Shown here piece by piece: positions 1-8,786 of a stretch of 20,976 bases of DNA. The DNA comes from Gammaproteobacteria bacterium (GTDB taxonomy: Bacteria > Pseudomonadota > Gammaproteobacteria > Chromatiales > Sedimenticolaceae): assembly GCA_020445165.1 (NCBI GenBank), contig JAGRHE010000028.1:1-20976 (forward strand). Direction: 5' to 3'. The translations under genes and the position numbers were made by a program. Numbering within the stretch: position 1 is the first letter of the stretch; each line of letters starts with the position of its first letter. Below the pieces are notes generated by a model. The model worked only from the letters and a program-made list of their open reading frames with translations. It was not told the origin of the DNA and searched no databases.

Positions 1-585
1 CAACGCATGCGCGAGCTGGCGGTACAGTCGGCGAACGGCACCGTCGGTGCGGCCGACAAGAAATCGTTGAACGACGAGTTCCTCGAACTGCGCGACGAGA
101 TCGACCGTGTGTTCAACTCGGCCGAGTTCAATGGCGTCAACCTCCTCGGTACGACATCGACGCTGACGCTGCAGATCGGTTACCGTGCCGGCAACAGCTT
201 CCGCATCAATGTCTCGACCGTCGACATGGAGAACCGCGGCCTCGCCAGCGGCGGCCTGTCGTTCATCGTTGCAGCGACCGCGTCGCGTCAGATCTCGGCC
301 GGCAGCAAGGCTCTGGCCATGCTGAGCAAACTGGATGCGGCGATCGACGTGGTCACGCAGAAGCGCGCCGACTTCGGCGCCAAGCAGAACCGGATCGAGG
401 CAACGCTGCGCAGCAATGCCAACACGATCGAGAACCAGAGCGCTGCACGCAGCCGGATCCGCGATGCCGACTTCGCACGCGAAACCGCCAACCTGACCCG
501 CACCCAGATCCTGCAGCAGGCAGGCACGGCAATGCTCGCCCAGGCCAACCAGATACCGCAGAACGTGCTGCAGCTTCTTGGCTAG
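1..585 (+). CDS. fliC: Flagellin, C-terminal part (5' end outside the window)
   Basis: This is the structural subunit of the flagellar filament, exported by the flagellar type III system. The reading frame is open from the first base of the window, so the true start lies upstream. The visible part begins with the conserved end of the N-terminal D1 helix ([14 protein letters not shown]) and runs through a short central region into the typical C-terminal coiled-coil helices, ending with [26 protein letters not shown] sequence as expected for D0. In flagellins the RELAVQ motif usually sits about 90 residues from the start, so I infer a compact protein of roughly 280 residues with little or no D2/D3 domain. 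Serine and threonine residues in the central part (for example around bases 160-300) are candidate O-glycosylation sites for the Maf protein encoded directly downstream. No terminator is visible between the two genes. Confidence 0.95.
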   Translation, partial: QRMRELAVQSANGTVGAADKKSLNDEFLELRDEIDRVFNSAEFNGVNLLGTTSTLTLQIGYRAGNSFRINVSTVDMENRGLASGGLSFIVAATASRQISAGSKALAMLSKLDAAIDVVTQKRADFGAKQNRIEATLRSNANTIENQSAARSRIRDADFARETANLTRTQILQQAGTAMLAQANQIPQNVLQLLG

Positions 586-680
586 ACTTGAGCGAGATTT
601 CCGCACCGGGGTCATGGCGTCACCCGGCGAACTGGACCGGCCGCAGTCGGTCCCGCCGCCGGCTGAGCGCCAGTAGCGTG

Positions 681-3188
681 ATGCAGACACTGCCGTTTCT
701 CGTAAACGCCTTCGGCGACCGCTATCTGTACGATGTCAATCGGGGAGTCTTCAACCAGATCGGCGCCGCCAACCTGTACAAGCAGCGGTTCGGCGAGCAC
801 CTGTTCGACGAAGACAGCCTGACCATTGTCGTCGGCACGGATTCGGGCCTGCTGCCGAGGTTGATCCTCGATCGCGGGATTCCGGACGGTTCCCGCTTTC
901 TGTTCATCGAACACCCCGACCTCTTGCCGACGATCGGCGGCGCATTCGAAGACGACGCATTCGACGAGAAACTGCTGCTGACCGACGACACCGACCTGGG
1001 CGCCCTGCTCAAGGACATCCGGTTCAGCGACTACGCCAACATCGGCAACGTGCGCCTGCTCGCATCGATCGGTGCCAGTGACGATTTCTTCGGCAAGTAC
1101 CGTGAACTGTTCACCACCATCAAGCAGCAGGTCGATTCGATCCTCTGGGTCCACAACGTCCAGCTGAGCAACCCGTCTTTCGTGCGCAGGCAACTGCAGA
1201 ACCTCGTCGAGGAGCACGTGCCCGCCAAGGTGCTGGAAAATGCATTCAGCGGTCGCATGGCGGTATTGCTCGGTGGCGGCCCATCGCTGGACGAGATCCT
1301 GCCCTGGGTGCGGGAGCACCAGGGCGACCTGCTCATCATCGCCGTGTCACGCGTTTGTCGCCGCCTGCAGCAGGCCGGGGTCCTGCCGCATCTCGTGGTA
1401 TCGATCGATCCGACCGACCTGAGCTTCGACATCAGCAAGGAGTTCCTCGAGCTGGATCCGCGCGCAGTGCTCGCATTCGCCAATCACGTCAGTTTTCCGC
1501 TGCTGGCGCAGTGGCGCGGACGCAGCGTCTATCTCGACCGCCGTTTTCCGTGGGGCGGCAGCGACGAGCCGGAGAACATCGGCTCGGCTGGCCCGACCGT
1601 GACCAACACTGCCTTCGACCTGGCCAGGCAGATGGGACTGTCGACCGTCGTGTTCGCCGGGATCGACCTGTGTCACAGCAGCGAAGGCTACACCCACGCG
1701 CGCGGCAGCAACGAGTTCGACGCCGGACCGGCACTTGCCGCCGGCGTCATGCGCGTGCCGACCAACGGCGGGCGCATGGCCCAGACCACGCCGGACTTCT
1801 TCAACGCCATCAAGGGATTCAGTGCCCAGGCACAGGCCGCACGCAAGCAGGGGATGCAGGTGATCAACCCCGCTAACGGCGCGGCCCGGATCGACGGTGT
1901 CGACCACATCCCGCTGGAGGAGATAGCCGTCGAGACGGCAGATCCTGAACCGTTCGAGGTGCTGCACCGGCTGATCGACAGCGATTCGCTGCCCGGTCGC
2001 AATGCCAACCTGTTGGTGATGCAGCGCGAACTGGCACGCGCCCACAACGGGCTGCGTGCGATCGTCAAGCTGGCCGAGGAGGCATTGCGCTGTAATGACG
2101 GCCTGTTCGGACGCAATGGCAAAACGGCCGACTACCGGCACAAGAAGCGGATGGACAGGATCGAACGCCAACTGGACACGCGACATGGCGATTTCTCACG
2201 CATCGTACGCATGTTCAGCGCGCGCGCCTTTCTGCACATGCCGCCGTCGGAACGTGAATGGAGCGACGATGAAATCGAGCAGGCCGGGCGTACCTACTAC
2301 ACCGCCTATCGCGACAATGCCAGGCAGCTCATCGAGCTCGTCGAGAGCGCGCAGCGGCGCATCGCATGGGCCCTCGACGAGGACTTGCCGCAACCGGATT
2401 TCGAGCACCTGGCCCGATGCTGGCGTGAAGACGGCATCCCCGGCCGGGCGCTGGTATGGCTGTACCGCCACCGCGAAGGCGCAGACCGGCTGCCCCAGTC
2501 GACGCAGCAGCTGCTGCACGGCCTCGAACAGGAATACCGTGCAGTCCTGGCCCAACGCGACACGTCGCACGCGCAGAAGAAGCGTGACGAGGCCACGTTG
2601 GGCCCGGTACGCGGCAAGCTGCAGATCTTGTTCAAGGAACGCAATCGGGACGAGCTGAAAAACATGATCCGTCAGCTCGACAGGCTGGCGGACACCGAGG
2701 CCAGGCAACTGTGCCAACTCGGCCGCGGTTTCATGGCGGAGCTGGATGGTGACCCCGAACTCGCCTTTGCAACATATGCGGTACTGATCGACATGGCGCG
2801 CGACGAGATCGCAACGGAGGATCAGGCAGCTGCAAATCCCCGCCTGGAAGACGCTCTGCGTCGGATGCTGGTGATCGCGATGAATGGCGACTGGCGCGAC
2901 CAGGCACTGCTGCTGCTTGAAACGCTGGCCGGCATGTCTCCCGCCTACGAACCGCAGTTTGCCGAACTGCTGCGACTGTCCGGTCAGACCGAGGCTGCCA
3001 TCTCGGTCTACTCGGATTATCTGAGCAAGGCCCCGGGCGACCACATCGCCATGCTGCGCCTGGGCAAGCTGTATCATTCGATCGGTGCCGAAGAGGCGGC
3101 TCGCACCGCGTTCAACTACATCCTCGAACAGGAACCCGACAACCGGGCGGCACGCACGCTGCTCAACGAGATCGAAAGCGCCGCATAG
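681..3188 (+). CDS. maf: Maf-family flagellin glycosyltransferase (DUF115/6-HMP-pyrophosphokinase-like) with C-terminal TPR-like repeats
   Basis: Proteins of this family transfer CMP-activated nonulosonic acids (pseudaminic or legionaminic acid) to Ser/Thr of flagellin in the cytoplasm. From the ATG at 681 the protein has 835 residues. The N-terminal part (FLVNAFGDRYLYDVNRGVFNQ onward) resembles the Maf N-terminal domain. The central DUF115 domain carries the glycine-rich signature GGGPSLD at residues 198-204, followed by a SIDPTD segment. A charged helical region follows, and about the last 100 residues look like TPR repeats (YSDYLSKAPGD, FNYILEQEPDN). The frame is open back to a TTG at 588, three bases after the flagellin stop. 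That would add 31 Arg/Ser-rich residues, but neither start has a clear Shine-Dalgarno sequence; I prefer the ATG. Position directly behind flagellin and ahead of legionaminate genes supports the role. Confidence 0.87.
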   Translation: MQTLPFLVNAFGDRYLYDVNRGVFNQIGAANLYKQRFGEHLFDEDSLTIVVGTDSGLLPRLILDRGIPDGSRFLFIEHPDLLPTIGGAFEDDAFDEKLLLTDDTDLGALLKDIRFSDYANIGNVRLLASIGASDDFFGKYRELFTTIKQQVDSILWVHNVQLSNPSFVRRQLQNLVEEHVPAKVLENAFSGRMAVLLGGGPSLDEILPWVREHQGDLLIIAVSRVCRRLQQAGVLPHLVVSIDPTDLSFDISKEFLELDPRAVLAFANHVSFPLLAQWRGRSVYLDRRFPWGGSDEPENIGSAGPTVTNTAFDLARQMGLSTVVFAGIDLCHSSEGYTHARGSNEFDAGPALAAGVMRVPTNGGRMAQTTPDFFNAIKGFSAQAQAARKQGMQVINPANGAARIDGVDHIPLEEIAVETADPEPFEVLHRLIDSDSLPGRNANLLVMQRELARAHNGLRAIVKLAEEALRCNDGLFGRNGKTADYRHKKRMDRIERQLDTRHGDFSRIVRMFSARAFLHMPPSEREWSDDEIEQAGRTYYTAYRDNARQLIELVESAQRRIAWALDEDLPQPDFEHLARCWREDGIPGRALVWLYRHREGADRLPQSTQQLLHGLEQEYRAVLAQRDTSHAQKKRDEATLGPVRGKLQILFKERNRDELKNMIRQLDRLADTEARQLCQLGRGFMAELDGDPELAFATYAVLIDMARDEIATEDQAAANPRLEDALRRMLVIAMNGDWRDQALLLLETLAGMSPAYEPQFAELLRLSGQTEAAISVYSDYLSKAPGDHIAMLRLGKLYHSIGAEEAARTAFNYILEQEPDNRAARTLLNEIESAA

Positions 3189-3209
3189 CGCAGGACGCGA
3201 GCCGACAAC

Positions 3210-4208
3210 ATGAAAAAGATACTGGTCACCGGCGCCGACGGTTTCATCGGCTCTCATCTCTGTGAAGCGCTGGTTCGTGCCGGTCACGACGTGCGCGCAT
3301 TCGTCTATTACAACAGTTTCGGACACTGGGGCTGGCTCGACAGCTCACCCTCGGACATCCGTGATTCGCTCGATGTTTTCGCCGGCGATGTGCGCGACCC
3401 TCACGGCGTGCGCAGCGCGATGCAGGGCTGTGACACGGTGCTGCACCTGGCCGCGTTGATCGGCATCCCCTACTCCTACCATTCACCGGATGCCTACGTC
3501 GACACCAACATCCGCGGCACGCTGAATGTCGTCCAGGCGGCGCGCGACCTCGACGTGGCGCGTGTCGTCCACACGTCGACCAGCGAGGTATATGGCACCG
3601 CCCGGTTCGTGCCGATCACGGAACAGCACCCGCTGCAGGGCCAGTCCCCTTACTCCGCAACCAAGATCGGCGCGGATCAGATCGCGCTGTCATTCCAGCG
3701 ATCTTTCGGTACCCCGGTGTGCGTGCTGCGCCCGTTCAACACCTTCGGACCACGCCAGTCCGCCCGTGCCGTCATACCCACCATCATCACGCAGATCGCA
3801 TCCGGCATGCGCCAAATCAAGCTCGGATCACTGCAGCCGACCCGCGATTTCAGCTATGTCGACGACACCGTGCGCGGCTTCATCTGCGCGGCTGGCGCCG
3901 AAGCGGGAGTCGGTGAAGTGATCAACCTCGGCAGCAATTTCGAGATCAGCATCGGCGATACCGCTCAACTGATCGCCGACAAGATGCAGGTGGAAATCGA
4001 CATCGTCAGCGACGCGCAGCGCGCGCGTCCGGCCAACAGCGAAGTCGAGCGCCTGTGGGCCGACAACAGCCTGGCGCGCCAGCTGATCGGCTGGTCGCCG
4101 GAGTACGCCGGCCACGACGGTTTTGCCCGTGCCCTGCAGAAAACCATCGACTGGTTCATCCGGCCCGAGCACCTGGCGCGCTACAAGCCGCAGCAGTACA
4201 ACATTTGA
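3210..4208 (+). CDS. legB: NAD-dependent 4,6-dehydratase of legionaminic acid synthesis (LegB-type)
   Basis: This is an extended short-chain dehydrogenase of 332 residues. In the characterised Campylobacter pathway LegB removes water from a nucleotide-linked GlcNAc to give the 4-keto-6-deoxy sugar, the first committed step to legionaminic acid. The NAD-binding loop TGADGFIGS (residues 7-15, GxxGxxG) follows the first strand. TSTSEVYG (residues 122-129) supplies the catalytic Ser/Thr and acidic residue, and PYSATK holds Tyr148 and Lys152 of the YxxxK pair. The segments FVYYNSFGHWGWLD and IPYSYHSPDAYVDTNI are strongly reminiscent of LegB proteins rather than of GalE or RmlB. It lies 21 bases behind maf and is probably cotranscribed with it. 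A GDP-mannose dehydratase-like sugar enzyme of another pathway is the main alternative, but the nearby legG, legI and legF make LegB much more likely. Confidence 0.88.
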   Translation: MKKILVTGADGFIGSHLCEALVRAGHDVRAFVYYNSFGHWGWLDSSPSDIRDSLDVFAGDVRDPHGVRSAMQGCDTVLHLAALIGIPYSYHSPDAYVDTNIRGTLNVVQAARDLDVARVVHTSTSEVYGTARFVPITEQHPLQGQSPYSATKIGADQIALSFQRSFGTPVCVLRPFNTFGPRQSARAVIPTIITQIASGMRQIKLGSLQPTRDFSYVDDTVRGFICAAGAEAGVGEVINLGSNFEISIGDTAQLIADKMQVEIDIVSDAQRARPANSEVERLWADNSLARQLIGWSPEYAGHDGFARALQKTIDWFIRPEHLARYKPQQYNI

Positions 4209-4341
4209 CGCCAAACCACGTCACCAGGATGTGCTGGCGCCCAATCCGGGCCATGGTAGACTCGTGGCGCAGGATTGCGCACGAACGAAACGCCTATCGC
4301 ATCGTTGAGCAGTGACGATTCGGGTGCGCTGCGGGGAGTAT

Positions 4342-4368
4342 TCAGGAATGCACTTATTCTGCCGATAC
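4342..4368 (+). promoter_or_regulatory. Possible sigma-28 (FliA)-like promoter upstream of fimV
   Basis: The 203 bases between legB and fimV contain GCCGATAC at 4361-4368, which matches seven of eight bases of the FliA -10 element GCCGATAA. At the usual 11-base spacing the -35 position (4342-4349, TCAGGAAT) matches TAAAGTTT poorly, about four of eight. A flagellar sigma factor would fit the locus, but the weak -35 makes this only a candidate. I see no good hairpin terminator for legB in the same gap. Confidence 0.22.
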
Positions 4369-4411
4369 CCGTAACTACGGCTTGGATATCAATAAGAACG
4401 ACGGGACTGGA

Positions 4412-6499
4412 ATGCAGACTCATCTAAGATTTGGCGTGGCCCTGCTCGTCTTGCTGTTGCTCGCACCGTCTGCCGGTCTCGCCGTTGCACTCGGCGAAGC
4501 ACGCGTCAAATCCTTCCTCAACCAACCGCTCGATGTCGAGATCGAACTGGTCGGCGTCGCTCCGGGGGAAGACCAGGACCTGCGCCTGCGCATCGCCAAT
4601 GACGAGCACTTCGATCGCCTCGGGATTCAATACACGCATCTCCTCCGCGACCTGCAGTTCGATGTCGTGGGCAGCGGACAACGCTGGCTGGTGCGCGTTC
4701 GCAGCAGGCGGCCGATCAACGAGCCATTCCTCGATTTCCCACTGCAGCTGAACTGGCGCGGTGGTCAGCTGATCAAACAGTACACGCTCCTGCTCGACCC
4801 GCCGCGTTCGATAAACGTCGCCGCACGCAGCGCGGCACCGACCACACCGCAACGCCGCGCAGCCCCGCAACCGGCACAGCCGGCGGCTGCCAGCGGCAGT
4901 GACTACGGACCGGTGCGCCGCGGCGAAACCCTGTGGCCAATCGCCCAGCAAGTCAAACCCGCCGGGGTAACGACCCAGCAGATGGCCATGGCGCTGCTGC
5001 GCGCCAATCCGCAGGCCTTCATCGATAACAACATCAACCAGCTGCGCGAAGGTGCGGTACTCGCCGTACCCCCGCGTGCGTTCATCGACGAACTCGACGC
5101 TGCCGCTGCCCGAACCGCTTTCAACCGCGCCGCGAGCCAGCGTGCCGGGCGAGCCGCCCCCGCATCGCCGGTGCTGGCAACACCTCCGCCACGACCGGCT
5201 GCCGCGGAGCCGGCCGAGCCGGTCACGCCCGCGGAGCCATCTGAACCTCAGCCGGCGCCGCCGGCAGCCGTCGAGGAAGAGGCGCAGCTGCGCATCGTCG
5301 CCGATGACGACAAGCGCAAGGCCGAGCCCGGCAGCGAGGCCGACCTGCGCGAAAAACTGCTGGTCACGATGGAGGAGATCGAGAGCAACCGCCTGACCAC
5401 AGATGCCATCGAGTCACGCGTGGCCAAGCTCGAATCCGAACTCGAGCGGATGCAGAAACTGCTTGATCTGAAGGACGCACAGATCGAGGCGCTGCAGTCG
5501 GAAGTCACGACGCGCGATGAACTGCAGCGCGCGTCCGAACTTGCCGAGCCCACCCTGCCGCCGGCCACTGCTGCCGATGTCACGCCGAGTGACAGTACCG
5601 GCGCACCGGCCGCATCGGCCACCACGGGCGTGATCGAGGTGCCGCAGGCACCCACTGTCGACAGTGGCGTCTCCGCTCCGGTTGCCGATCGCGAAAGCGG
5701 GATCGTGCGCTGGTACCGTGAGTACCTGTGGCTGCTGTGGGCAGCGCTGGCACTGCTCGGAATCGCCGCCCTGATGCTGATGTTCCGCCGCCCACAGGCA
5801 GTCGACGACGGCGACGAGGAGACCGAGGCTGAACTGGTCGCAGCCGCCCCAGTTGCGGTCGCTGCCAGCGCCCAGCCCGAACTCGAAGAGGAACTGCGCG
5901 AGGCCGAGGCCGACCTGCGTGCGGTAGCCGACGCGCATCTGCCGGAAGATGAAAAGTCGCTCGATGACGACCTGGAAGATCTCGAACTGCCCGACATCGA
6001 TATCGAGAACCTCGCCGAGCTCGACATCGAAAATGCCCCACACAGTGACATCAGCGATTCCCTGCTGGCCGACATGCTCGACGAGAGCAAGCTGGTTTCC
6101 GATTCCACCGATCCGGCGTCGGCCGATTTCAACGACGACGACATCGCGTCCTGGATCCGCGAACTGGGCAGCGATGGCAAGGCGCAGGATGCCGAGGTTG
6201 CCGCTGTACCGCGCTCGACGCCCGACAACGACGACCTGCCCAGCCTGCTGACCGAGCTGGACGACCAGTTAACGATCAGTGACGCGCCCGAACTGGTCGA
6301 CCCGCTGCAGGAACCACCGTCGGCGCCGGGCCACGAAGACGAGGACGACACCTTCTCGATGAGTCTCGATCTGGCGCGGGCCTACCTCGAGATCGGCGAC
6401 CAGGAAGGCGCGCGCGACATGCTTCAGCAGGCCCTTGCCGGCGCACGTGACCCCGATCACAGGCGCCAGATCGAGGAACTGCTGCAACAGATCGGCTAG
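4412..6499 (+). CDS. fimV: FimV/HubP-family polar landmark protein (signal peptide, LysM, one transmembrane segment, C-terminal FimV domain)
   Basis: FimV/HubP proteins anchor at the cell pole through peptidoglycan and recruit type IV pilus, chemotaxis, flagellar and chromosome-partition proteins. From the ATG at 4412 the product has 695 residues. A signal peptide ends near GLAVA (about residue 25). The conserved FimV N-terminal segment follows (LNQPLDVEIELVG). A LysM-like domain spans about 164-222 (RRGETLWPIAQQV), then a Pro/Ala-rich linker, a coiled coil at about 309-377, a transmembrane helix at about 438-458, a very acidic cytoplasmic region, and the C-terminal FimV domain (MSLDLARAYLEIGDQEGARDM onward). 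The frame extends to a TTG at 4382, but the ATG directly before the signal peptide is the better start. FimV normally lies near asd and truA; here it sits between legB and legG, seven bases ahead of legG. Confidence 0.9.
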   Translation: MQTHLRFGVALLVLLLLAPSAGLAVALGEARVKSFLNQPLDVEIELVGVAPGEDQDLRLRIANDEHFDRLGIQYTHLLRDLQFDVVGSGQRWLVRVRSRRPINEPFLDFPLQLNWRGGQLIKQYTLLLDPPRSINVAARSAAPTTPQRRAAPQPAQPAAASGSDYGPVRRGETLWPIAQQVKPAGVTTQQMAMALLRANPQAFIDNNINQLREGAVLAVPPRAFIDELDAAAARTAFNRAASQRAGRAAPASPVLATPPPRPAAAEPAEPVTPAEPSEPQPAPPAAVEEEAQLRIVADDDKRKAEPGSEADLREKLLVTMEEIESNRLTTDAIESRVAKLESELERMQKLLDLKDAQIEALQSEVTTRDELQRASELAEPTLPPATAADVTPSDSTGAPAASATTGVIEVPQAPTVDSGVSAPVADRESGIVRWYREYLWLLWAALALLGIAALMLMFRRPQAVDDGDEETEAELVAAAPVAVAASAQPELEEELREAEADLRAVADAHLPEDEKSLDDDLEDLELPDIDIENLAELDIENAPHSDISDSLLADMLDESKLVSDSTDPASADFNDDDIASWIRELGSDGKAQDAEVAAVPRSTPDNDDLPSLLTELDDQLTISDAPELVDPLQEPPSAPGHEDEDDTFSMSLDLARAYLEIGDQEGARDMLQQALAGARDPDHRRQIEELLQQIG

Positions 6500-6506
6500 T
6501 GTCCGG

Positions 6507-7655
6507 ATGAAACTCTGCGCAGTCACCGGGTCACGCGCCGACTGGGGACTGTTACGACCCGTGCTTGCCCGCCTGCGCGACAGCGGCATCAAACTTCAGA
6601 TCATCGTAACCGGCAGTCATCTCGACGACGCTTTCGGCACCACCGCCGACAGCATCACCAACGACGGCTTCCATATCGACCGGACGATTCCGCTGGCGCG
6701 CCAGTCGGATGACGATCATGGCATCGCCGCGGCGATGGCCGATGCCCTGCGTGGCATCACCCACGCGCTGAACACCCTGTCACCTGACCTGCTCCTTGTG
6801 CTCGGCGATCGCTACGAGATCTTCGCCGCCGCACAGGCCGCGCTGATCAGCCGGATCCCGATCGCGCACATCGCCGGCGGTGATGTCAGCGAAGGGGCCT
6901 ATGACGACGCCATGCGCCATGCCATCAGCAAGCTTGCCCAGCTGCATTTCGTCACCAATGAACCGGCCAGGCGGCGCCTGCTGCAGATGGGCGAGTCGAC
7001 CGAGCGGGTCTGGCTCAGCGGCAGCCCGGGAATCGATGCCCTGCTGGCGACACCGCGCTGGGATCGCGCGCAGCTGGAGGCGGCGCTCGGTTTCAGGCTG
7101 CGCGCGCACAACCTGGCGATCACGCTGCATCCGGCCACCCTCGACCCGACACCACCGGAGCAACAGCTCGAACCCCTGCTGTCGGCGTTGCACGAACTGA
7201 GCGATGAGACCGGGCTGATCTTCACCGGGGCCAATGCCGACACCGGTGGCAGTGCGTTCAACCAGGCAATCCGGGCCTTCGTTGCCGCACACGACAACGC
7301 CTGCTTCCGGCAATCGCTCGGCCAGACCGGGTACTACAGCCTCGTCGCTGTGGCCGACCTGGTGGTCGGCAATTCATCGAGTGGCCTGTACGAGGCCCCC
7401 TCGCTGGGGACACCAACGCTCGATATCGGCATGCGTCAACAGGGCCGCCTGCGCGGCGCCAGCGTCCGTCATGCGAGCAACGAGGCCACGGCGATCGGCC
7501 GTGCGATCGACGAGTTGCTGGGAAATCCGCCGACCGATTTCGGCAATCCCTATGGTGATGGTCATGCCAGCTCCCGGATCGTCGATGCCCTGCTCTCGAT
7601 CGGCGACCCACGAAAGCTGTTGATCAAGCGTTTCGAGGACAGGCACTGTGATTGA
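6507..7655 (+). CDS. legG: Hydrolysing NDP-N,N'-diacetylbacillosamine 2-epimerase (LegG-type)
   Basis: This cytoplasmic enzyme of 382 residues belongs to the hydrolysing UDP-GlcNAc 2-epimerase family (NeuC/LegG). It would release the nucleotide and invert C2 to give 2,4-diacetamido-2,4,6-trideoxymannose, the substrate of LegI. Visible motifs are GSRADWGLLRPVL near the N-terminus, GDRYE at residues 100-104, and HIAGGDVSEG from His121, followed by DDAMRHAISKLAQLHF. The family usually has GGE where this protein has GGD (Asp126). The C-terminal nucleotide-binding part includes VVGNSSSGLYEAPSLGTPTLDIG. The start is the ATG at 6507, seven bases after the fimV stop. The frame is open further upstream inside fimV, but those codons read as a shadow of fimV. 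It overlaps legI by eight bases. Confidence 0.88.
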   Translation: MKLCAVTGSRADWGLLRPVLARLRDSGIKLQIIVTGSHLDDAFGTTADSITNDGFHIDRTIPLARQSDDDHGIAAAMADALRGITHALNTLSPDLLLVLGDRYEIFAAAQAALISRIPIAHIAGGDVSEGAYDDAMRHAISKLAQLHFVTNEPARRRLLQMGESTERVWLSGSPGIDALLATPRWDRAQLEAALGFRLRAHNLAITLHPATLDPTPPEQQLEPLLSALHELSDETGLIFTGANADTGGSAFNQAIRAFVAAHDNACFRQSLGQTGYYSLVAVADLVVGNSSSGLYEAPSLGTPTLDIGMRQQGRLRGASVRHASNEATAIGRAIDELLGNPPTDFGNPYGDGHASSRIVDALLSIGDPRKLLIKRFEDRHCD

Positions 7656-8763
7656 ACAAAGCGATCGGGTGTACGTGATCGCCGAGGCCGGGGTGAACCA
7701 CAACGGCAGCGTGGCACGGGCGCACGACATGATCGACGCCGCAGCGGAGGCCGGTGCCGATGCGGTCAAGTTCCAGACCTTCGTCCCCGATGCCCTGGCC
7801 GCCGCCAGTGCGGCCAAGGCCGGATATCAGAAAGCCAACACGCCGGATGGCGACAGCCAGCGCGAGATGCTGCGCCGCCTGGCGCTGGATTTCGCCAGTC
7901 ACCATGAACTACTGGCGCATTGCCGCGAGCGAAACATCGACTTCCTGTCGTCACCGTTCGACGCGATCAGCGCCGATTTCCTGCTCGATGAACTGCAGCT
8001 GCCAGTGATCAAGCTCGGATCGGGCGAACTGACCAATGCGCCGCTGCTATGGAAGATCGCAGCCCGTGACGTGCGCCTGATCCTGTCGACCGGCATGGCG
8101 GTACCGGACGAGGTGATCGAGGCACTCGGTGTCTGCTGCCTTGCACGCGACGGCATCGAGCCGACCTCGGCACAGGCATGCCGCGCGGCTTTCGACAACG
8201 AGCGCCTGCGCGACCACGTCACCCTGCTGCATTGCACGACCGAATACCCCTGCCCGATCGAGCGGGTCAATCTGCGCGCAATGGATACCCTGAGCGAATT
8301 GACTGGCCTCGGCGTGGGTTACTCCGATCACACCCAGGGCATCGCCGTGAGCATTGCCGCCGCGGCCCGCGGCGCGCGCGTACTGGAAAAGCACTTCACG
8401 CTGGACCGCACCTTACCCGGCCCCGATCACATGGCATCGCTGGAAACCGATGAACTGGCGGCGATGGTTTCGGCTGTGCGTGCGGTGTCGGCGGCACTGG
8501 GCAGCGCCACCAAGGCACCGTCCACGATCGAACTGGAAAACGCAGCCGTTGCCCGCAAGTCACTGGTCGCAGCGTGCGCGATCCGGCGCGGCGAACCCTT
8601 CAGCAGCGAGAACCTGACCAGCAAGCGTCCGGGCAACGGTCGCAGCCCGATCGAGTACTGGTCACTGCTCGGCAAGGCGGCATCACGTGACTATGCCGCA
8701 GATGAACTGATCGACGAAGCCACTGGCAGCGGCACCGCCTGGAAGACTGTTGAATCCCCCTGA
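7648..8763 (+). CDS. legI: N,N'-diacetyllegionaminate synthase (LegI, NeuB family)
   Basis: This enzyme condenses the 2,4-diacetamido trideoxy-mannose with phosphoenolpyruvate to give legionaminic acid. The product has 371 residues with the two expected domains. The TIM barrel has AEAGVNHNG (residues 12-20), VKFQTF (40-45), a GSGEL segment, YSDHTQGI and EKHFTLDR. The C-terminal antifreeze-like SAF domain begins with ARKSLVAACAIRRGEPF and ends with a KRPGNGRSPIEYW segment. The start is a GTG at 7648 preceded by GAGGAC at good spacing; it overlaps legG by eight bases, so translation is probably coupled. NeuB (sialic acid) and PseI (pseudaminic acid) are close relatives. LegI is preferred because legB, legG and legF accompany it and no PseC/PseH/PseG-type genes are seen. 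Confidence 0.87.
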   Translation: MIEQSDRVYVIAEAGVNHNGSVARAHDMIDAAAEAGADAVKFQTFVPDALAAASAAKAGYQKANTPDGDSQREMLRRLALDFASHHELLAHCRERNIDFLSSPFDAISADFLLDELQLPVIKLGSGELTNAPLLWKIAARDVRLILSTGMAVPDEVIEALGVCCLARDGIEPTSAQACRAAFDNERLRDHVTLLHCTTEYPCPIERVNLRAMDTLSELTGLGVGYSDHTQGIAVSIAAAARGARVLEKHFTLDRTLPGPDHMASLETDELAAMVSAVRAVSAALGSATKAPSTIELENAAVARKSLVAACAIRRGEPFSSENLTSKRPGNGRSPIEYWSLLGKAASRDYAADELIDEATGSGTAWKTVESP

Positions 8764-8786
8764 CCAACGGCGATGATGCAAACAGA

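Noticed and set aside
612..3326. Long - strand open frames opposite maf (for example 2196-3326 and 1347-2186)
   Set aside because: They are antisense shadows of a GC-rich gene with no ribosome sites or recognisable domains; the + strand Maf motifs are clear.
5248..6351. 367-codon - strand frame opposite fimV
   Set aside because: It is extremely Ser-rich, as expected from the complement of the Asp/Glu-rich fimV coding sequence, and has no start signal.
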